Origin: JTS-AC122 sp041742635
GTDB taxonomy: Bacteria > Planctomycetota > Phycisphaerae > Phycisphaerales > UBA1924
Length of the DNA: 47,764 nt
Assembly: GCA_041742635.1 (NCBI GenBank)
Contig: JBGSIF010000384.1
Span: 1-47,764 of the forward strand
Direction: 5' to 3'
Made by a program: the position numbers and the translations under genes. The number at the start of each line of letters is the position of its first letter. Position 1 is the stretch's first letter. The notes beneath the pieces were generated by a model, which saw nothing but the letters and a program-made list of their open reading frames with translations, did not search any database and was not told the DNA's origin. Shown here piece by piece: positions 43,164 through 47,764 of the stretch.

Positions 43164-44135
43164 TCAGGTTCCGATTCGGCAGGCACGGAACTTAGCCGAC
43201 CGTGACCTGGGGTTGTCCCGCACTTCGTCGTCCGCCGCCTCAGCCGGCTTCTTTGTAAGCACCGTCGCCAATCCTTCGTCACCCAGCCGCCCGAACATCT
43301 TCTTCACCGGTCGGTCTTCGAGTGAGTGAAACGCGATGATGCCAACCCGCGATCCTTCCTTCAACCATACTTCACGAGTGGGATGCGCGTCCCGCCTGCT
43401 CGTGTTCATTTTTTTTGCCGCCGTATACACCGCGTCGAGCAACGATCCGAGCCGACCGATCTCGTCATTCACTGCAATTCGCAAAGCCTGAAACGTCTTG
43501 GTCGCAGGATGGATCGAGGATTTCGTTCGGTAATCATGCGGCACGGCACTCCGAACGATCTCCGCCAACCTCCCTGTAGTTGTTATCGGCTGCGCAACTC
43601 TTTCGCGTCCGATTTTTTCGGCGATTGTGCGCGATCGTGCCTCTTCACCAAACTCTTTCAGAATCCGAGCGAGTTCGCGGGTGGACAACGTGTTGACAAG
43701 TTCCGCCGCTGTCAGCGGGCTGGTCGGGTCGAGGCGCATATCAAGCGGTCCGTCCTTAGAAAAAGCGAACCCACGCTGCGCCGAATCGATCTGGTTCGAC
43801 GAAAAGCCCAAGTCGGCGAGTACGACATCCGCGCGCAGCCCCATGTCGGGCAGACGCCGGGGTGCTTCGTTAAAACTCGCATGTACCGCGATGACTTTCG
43901 GCCCGCCCGCGATCCCTTCGAGCCTTGATCGTGCCGAAGCGAGATTCCCGGGATCGAGGTCAAAGAGAACGACCGCGCCCGCAGTGCCGACCGCCCGCGC
44001 CAGCATCTCGGCGTGCCCGCCTAGCCCCGCCGTGCAGTCCACCACCGTCTCCCCGGGTCGCGGGTCGAGCACCTCGGCCACCTCTCGAATGAGAACGGGC
44101 ACATGCCCAATCGGTTTGGATCCACGCTCGGTCAT
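43164..44135 (-). CDS. rsmH: 16S rRNA (cytosine(1402)-N4)-methyltransferase RsmH (MraW)
   Basis: A 323-residue SAM-dependent methyltransferase that methylates C1402 in the 16S rRNA P-site. It starts MTERGSKPIGHVPVLIREVA at 44135 and shows DCTAGLGGHAEML (SAM binding), DLDPGNLASA, VLADLGFSSNQID, AQRGFAFSKDGPLDMRLDP and AFHSLEDRPVKKMF near the C-terminus, all diagnostic. It is the first gene of the dcw-like cluster here; mraZ, usually before it, is absent and the divergent neighbour is an unrelated glycoside hydrolase. The upstream SD is weak. A longer frame beyond 44135 overlaps the divergent gene and is discounted. Confidence 0.95.
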   Translation of the reverse strand: MTERGSKPIGHVPVLIREVAEVLDPRPGETVVDCTAGLGGHAEMLARAVGTAGAVVLFDLDPGNLASARSRLEGIAGGPKVIAVHASFNEAPRRLPDMGLRADVVLADLGFSSNQIDSAQRGFAFSKDGPLDMRLDPTSPLTAAELVNTLSTRELARILKEFGEEARSRTIAEKIGRERVAQPITTTGRLAEIVRSAVPHDYRTKSSIHPATKTFQALRIAVNDEIGRLGSLLDAVYTAAKKMNTSRRDAHPTREVWLKEGSRVGIIAFHSLEDRPVKKMFGRLGDEGLATVLTKKPAEAADDEVRDNPRSRSAKFRACRIGT

Positions 44136-44252
44136 ACGGCAAGCATAGTTCGCATGGGCGACATGCTTCCGCAGTGCTCGCAAGACCGGGCATCTCTTGC
44201 AATACAACCCGGTACCATGTTCGACCGATACCTCATGGCCAAGGAGCCGCAT

Positions 44253-47200
44253 ATGCATCCGCAACATATCGTTTCGCGCCGCGCCCACGCCTTGCTCGGG
44301 CTGGTGATATTACTCACGGCGTGTGGGCCGCTGACGGCCTCGCCGCAACCGGATGCGCAGCCCGGCTGGAAGGCCGTACCCGGGCACATCACAACGCGAT
44401 GGGCCAAGGATGTCGACCCCGCCGGCCCCCTTCCCGAGTACCCCCGGCCCGCGATGGTGCGCGAGCGATGGCAGAATCTGAACGGCCTCTGGAACTACAC
44501 CGTCACAGGCGACGAACCGGGCGCATCCGACATGTGGGACGGGCATATTCTCGTTCCGTTCCCGATCGAATCCGCCTTGTCCGGCGTCAAGAAAACCGTA
44601 CAGCCCAATCAAGTCCTGCACTATCGCCGATCGTTCCAGGTACCCGCCGACTGGCTCACGTCAAGGCAGCGCGTGCGGCTCAACTTCGGTGCGGTGGATT
44701 GGCACTGCAAGGTCCGAGTGAACGGCAAGCCGATCGGCGAGCACACCGGCGGGTACGACCCGTTCTCATTCGACATCACGGATGCCCTCAACCCCATCGG
44801 CGATAACGAACTCATCGTTATCGTCGCCGACCCCACCAACGCGGGCGGCCAACCCCGCGGCAAACAATGGTCCAAGCCGCACGGCATCTGGTACACCCCC
44901 ACCACCGGCATCTGGCAAACCGTTTGGCTCGAGCCTGTTCCGTACAAGAGCATCGCGTCGATCCGTATCGACGCCGACCGCGCTTCGGGTGCCGTTCGGA
45001 TCCATATCACCGACGCGGGTCAGAAAGCCGACACGCACTTTGTGTACGAGGCCGAGATCTCGATCGATGGTAAGAGAGTAGCCGTGACCACATCGCCGAC
45101 GTCGCCGCTGCAGCTCTTTGTCAATAACCCGCGGCCCTGGTCCACCGATTCCCCAACGTTGTACGACCTCACCGTCCGGACGTACATCGGCGCTCGCAAA
45201 ACCGACGAAGTTAAGTCGTATTTCGCTTTCCGGGATATTAAACTCGCAAAGGACGCCGCGGGTATCAACCGGTTCATGCTCAACGGGAAGCCGATATTTA
45301 TGTTCGGCCCGTTGGACCAGGGCTTCTGGCCCGACGGGCTGTACACCGCGCCCACGGATGAAGCACTCAGGTTTGATATCGAAGCCGTCATCAAGATGGG
45401 CGGCAATATGCTCCGCAAACATGTAAAGGTCGAGCCGCAGCGGTTCTATTACTGGTGCGATCGGCTCGGCGTGCTGGTGTGGCAAGATATGCCAAGCCCG
45501 TTCTTTGAAGAAATCAAGCCCGACGGCTCGAAAGGGTGGGACGAGGATTTCCCCGCCATTTCGGACGAATGGAAGGCCGCCTTCCATCGCGAGTGGAAGG
45601 CGATTATCGACGCGACCCGTCACCACCCTTCCATTGTTATGTGGGTACCGTTTAATGAAGGCTGGGGTCAGAACGACCTGGCGTGGGCCAAATCTATGGT
45701 CCTTGCAACCAAAGAGCGGGATCCGACTCGCCTCGTGAACAACGCCTCCGGCTGGACAGACATGAAAATCGGCGACACCATGGATGTGCATATCTACCCA
45801 GGGCCGGCGAAGCCCGCCAACGAAGAGACTCGTGCCGCGGTCTTGGGTGAATACGGCGGCCTTGGCCTGCCCATCGATGGTCACACATGGGTCAACAAAG
45901 ATAACTGGGGTTATGTAACATATAAAACAAAGGAAGACTTGACCCAGGCTTATATCGACCAGGTCCGCCAACTCCCGCTCCTTGTGGCCGAAGGGTTGTG
46001 CGCGGCGGTGTATACCCAAACCACCGACGTCGAAATCGAGACGAACGGCTGGCTCACGTATGATCGTGAAATCTGGAAGATCAACCCCGACCGTGCGCGT
46101 GCCGCGACGGTCGCCGCGCTCTCGAATCTCCCCGCCGGTGTCCGCACCATCCTGCCGCACGCCGGGCAAACCGACGGTGCCGGTACCTGGCGATACACCC
46201 TGAACCCGCTCGACGGGTGGTTCCTGCCCGACCATCCCGACGCGGCCAACTGGACAACCGGTCGCGCGGGGTTCGGCACCAAAGGCACCCCCGGTGCGGC
46301 CATCGGGACCGAGTGGTCCGCCACCGATATCTACCTCCGCCGCGAGTTCGATGCCCCGCCGGCCATGCCCGCCGCGCCCAGTCACCTCTCGCTCTCGATC
46401 CATCACGACGAGGACGCCACGGTGTTCATCAACGGCGTCCTCGCCGCGGACCTGAAGGGGTATACCACGGCGTACAAATATGTCCCGGTCGCCGACGCCG
46501 CTCGGTTGGCGTTCAAGCCCGGGGCGAAGAACCTGATCGCTATTCACTGCAAGCAAACCACCGGTGGTCAGTACATCGACTGCGGTTTGATCGAAGTTCA
46601 CTACGAGCCCAAACCGCCAACGCCGTCGACGCCGACCGCATCATCCAGCCAACTCGATGTGGCACCGGGCAAGACGACCGTGGCCCCGCGGGACGACGCG
46701 GTGCGCCCGCGCGAAATCATGAGCAACTATGAATCTCGCTCGCTGCTCGGGTTCAGTCTCAAAATTAATAACGACTTTCAGAAGAACGATCCTGCGCTGC
46801 TCGATCGGGTACTCATCCAACTCGGCGCGGACTTGGACGAGATCGCCCACTTCGTGCCGAAGGCCGCCCTCGATGCCCTCCGCGGCGTCACAATATGGAT
46901 CGAACACCAAGGCTCCCAAGCCATGGGCCGAGGCGGGCGAGGCATGTGCTGCCACTGGTCCCCTGCATGGCTCGCCTCGCAAGGCCTGCTCACCGAGAAA
47001 GCGGGCGGCATCGAGATCATCAACCCAGCCGATTTCCTCTCTTGGCGCCGCGACCAACCCTACATGTGTTTCCATGAACTCGCCCACGCGTATCACTGGC
47101 GCCTGGCGAAACTCGATCCCGAGATCGAGGCCGTGTTCCAAGAGGCAAAGGCCGCGGGGCTGTACGATCAGGTCGCGCGCAACTCACTGCCCGCGGGCGC

Positions 47201-47408
47201 AACCGAGCGTGCCTACGCGATCACCAATAGTCACGAGTACTTCGCCGAACTCAGCGAGGCGTACTTCGCACTCAACGATTTTTACCCCTACTCGCGGCGT
47301 CAACTCGCCGCCCACGACCCCGACGGGCTGAAACTCATGGAACGGACGTGGAACCTCTCGGGAGCACAGATCACGGCCAACACGATGCCGCGCGAGCGGG
47401 CAAAGTAA
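44253..47408 (+). CDS. GH2-family glycoside hydrolase fused to a C-terminal zinc peptidase domain (lipoprotein)
   Basis: A 1051-residue exported protein. The ATG at 44253 has AAGGAG 6 nt upstream and a lipobox (LLTACG). The GH2 part has the sugar-binding beta-sandwich (RWQNLNGLWNYTV, RVRLNFGAVDWHCKVRVNG), an immunoglobulin-like domain and the catalytic TIM barrel with acid/base E469 in FNEGWG and nucleophile E533 in GEYGG. A further beta-sandwich (about 660-790) precedes a Pro/Thr linker and a peptidase domain with HELAH (941-945) and downstream HEYFAE (E995 likely third ligand), a gluzincin pattern. A glycosidase joined to a peptidase suggests degradation of glycoproteins or glycan-peptide polymers at the cell surface. 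Divergent from the dcw cluster. Confidence 0.9.
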   Translation: MHPQHIVSRRAHALLGLVILLTACGPLTASPQPDAQPGWKAVPGHITTRWAKDVDPAGPLPEYPRPAMVRERWQNLNGLWNYTVTGDEPGASDMWDGHILVPFPIESALSGVKKTVQPNQVLHYRRSFQVPADWLTSRQRVRLNFGAVDWHCKVRVNGKPIGEHTGGYDPFSFDITDALNPIGDNELIVIVADPTNAGGQPRGKQWSKPHGIWYTPTTGIWQTVWLEPVPYKSIASIRIDADRASGAVRIHITDAGQKADTHFVYEAEISIDGKRVAVTTSPTSPLQLFVNNPRPWSTDSPTLYDLTVRTYIGARKTDEVKSYFAFRDIKLAKDAAGINRFMLNGKPIFMFGPLDQGFWPDGLYTAPTDEALRFDIEAVIKMGGNMLRKHVKVEPQRFYYWCDRLGVLVWQDMPSPFFEEIKPDGSKGWDEDFPAISDEWKAAFHREWKAIIDATRHHPSIVMWVPFNEGWGQNDLAWAKSMVLATKERDPTRLVNNASGWTDMKIGDTMDVHIYPGPAKPANEETRAAVLGEYGGLGLPIDGHTWVNKDNWGYVTYKTKEDLTQAYIDQVRQLPLLVAEGLCAAVYTQTTDVEIETNGWLTYDREIWKINPDRARAATVAALSNLPAGVRTILPHAGQTDGAGTWRYTLNPLDGWFLPDHPDAANWTTGRAGFGTKGTPGAAIGTEWSATDIYLRREFDAPPAMPAAPSHLSLSIHHDEDATVFINGVLAADLKGYTTAYKYVPVADAARLAFKPGAKNLIAIHCKQTTGGQYIDCGLIEVHYEPKPPTPSTPTASSSQLDVAPGKTTVAPRDDAVRPREIMSNYESRSLLGFSLKINNDFQKNDPALLDRVLIQLGADLDEIAHFVPKAALDALRGVTIWIEHQGSQAMGRGGRGMCCHWSPAWLASQGLLTEKAGGIEIINPADFLSWRRDQPYMCFHELAHAYHWRLAKLDPEIEAVFQEAKAAGLYDQVARNSLPAGATERAYAITNSHEYFAELSEAYFALNDFYPYSRRQLAAHDPDGLKLMERTWNLSGAQITANTMPRERAK

Positions 47409-47764
47409 GCACCCCGAGGTTGTCCGAACCTGTCCCTCGTGCCGGTGCCGCCGGAGCCACGGTGCTCTTGACGAGGGCTTCGTAGGCTTGGGAAGTCCGC
47501 ACCAAACCAACTCAGCATCCCTCGAAACAATGGCCGAGAAACTCGGTGCAATCCGGTCGTGTCTGTCAAGTCGCGCACGTTTGAAACGAGGCTCTCCGCG
47601 GGAAGGTGTTCCCCAGCAGCGGGCTGGTCTGGTCAGGCCACGCCGGCCAGGCTTGCCTCGTCTTTCCTGATCGTGCTCACGCCCCCCCTCCCCCCCCCTC
47701 CCGACGCCAAGTTTCTCCACCACCTGTGCCTCCCGCCCGCGGCAACGGGCTCACGCCGCCGACG
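47409..47764. other. 356-bp end region without a supported gene
   Basis: No coding frame with plausible composition or motif is visible; the minus-strand frame here is a shadow that runs into the preceding gene. Near 47682-47702 there is a C7-T-C9-T-CCC run, prone to slippage or sequencing error. Whatever lies beyond the window edge may begin here. Confidence 0.5.

Noticed and set aside
47184..47723. Minus-strand frame of 179 codons at the right end
   Set aside because: Arg-rich, no homology visible, overlaps the 3' end of the GH2-peptidase gene; left as non-coding.

Overview
This is a 47.8 kb stretch of a high-GC bacterial chromosome, most likely from a Phycisphaerales-type planctomycete (Planctomycetota, class Phycisphaerae). 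The main evidence is two secreted proteins that end in paired N-S-Q-D-F-F-D-F type repeats followed by a C-terminal Cys (the 'GC-type dockerin' tail known from this group). An ECF sigma factor beside a Ser/Thr kinase with a TPR tail, a DUF6263-like exported protein, Cys-rich zinc-ribbon proteins and a prepilin-like protein point the same way. Assignment rests on recognising these families, not on a database search. Genes are dense, lie on both strands, and mostly look like ordinary chromosomal housekeeping plus surface and signalling functions. I see no prophage, transposase, CRISPR array or defence island.

Layout. 1-5.3 kb (minus): 5' part of ribD, a FIST sensor protein, and two tandem chemoreceptors with nearly the same signalling half, one carrying a CxxCH haem-type sensor. 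5.3-5.8 kb: a non-coding gap with two hairpins. 5.8-10.6 kb (plus): fumC, a VapBC-like toxin-antitoxin pair, rsmA/ksgA and a phosphotransferase. 10.7-14.7 kb: a secreted LamG protein (minus), then lpdA and a Fic protein (plus). 14.8-19.5 kb (minus): a 1554-residue secreted multidomain protein. 19.7-24.4 kb (plus): ECF sigma factor, Ser/Thr kinase-TPR and a DUF6263-like protein. 24.4-27.4 kb (minus): a zinc-ribbon protein, a Cys-dependent phosphatase and an EAL-CBS-GGDEF protein. 27.6-30.2 kb (plus): purH and a lipoprotein. 30.2-35.5 kb: a BFD-like ferredoxin coupled to a zinc-ribbon membrane protein, a HAD hydrolase, tRNA-Pro(UGG), an AraC/GyrI-like regulator, a lipidated VOC protein, SppA and ClpS. 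35.9-39.7 kb (plus): FHA protein, S9 peptidase and prepilin-like protein. 39.7-44.1 kb (minus): a division/cell-wall cluster rsmH - LysM protein - ftsL-like - ftsI. 44.3-47.4 kb (plus): a glycoside hydrolase family 2 lipoprotein fused to a zinc peptidase domain.

The most unusual signals are these. (1) A 62-bp nested palindrome, with 23-bp perfect arms that are themselves hairpins, sits in frame inside lpdA and adds about 20 residues to an otherwise normal enzyme. (2) Apparent low-complexity in-frame insertions occur in other enzymes here (fumC, rsmA, the phosphotransferase, perhaps purH). Together these suggest that short mobile or expanding DNA is tolerated inside coding genes in this lineage. 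(3) A GH2-peptidase fusion. (4) A giant secreted metalloprotease-like protein whose zinc motif reads QELAH instead of HELxH. (5) A glyoxalase-fold domain that can apparently be made both as a lipoprotein and, from a strong internal start, as a cytosolic protein.
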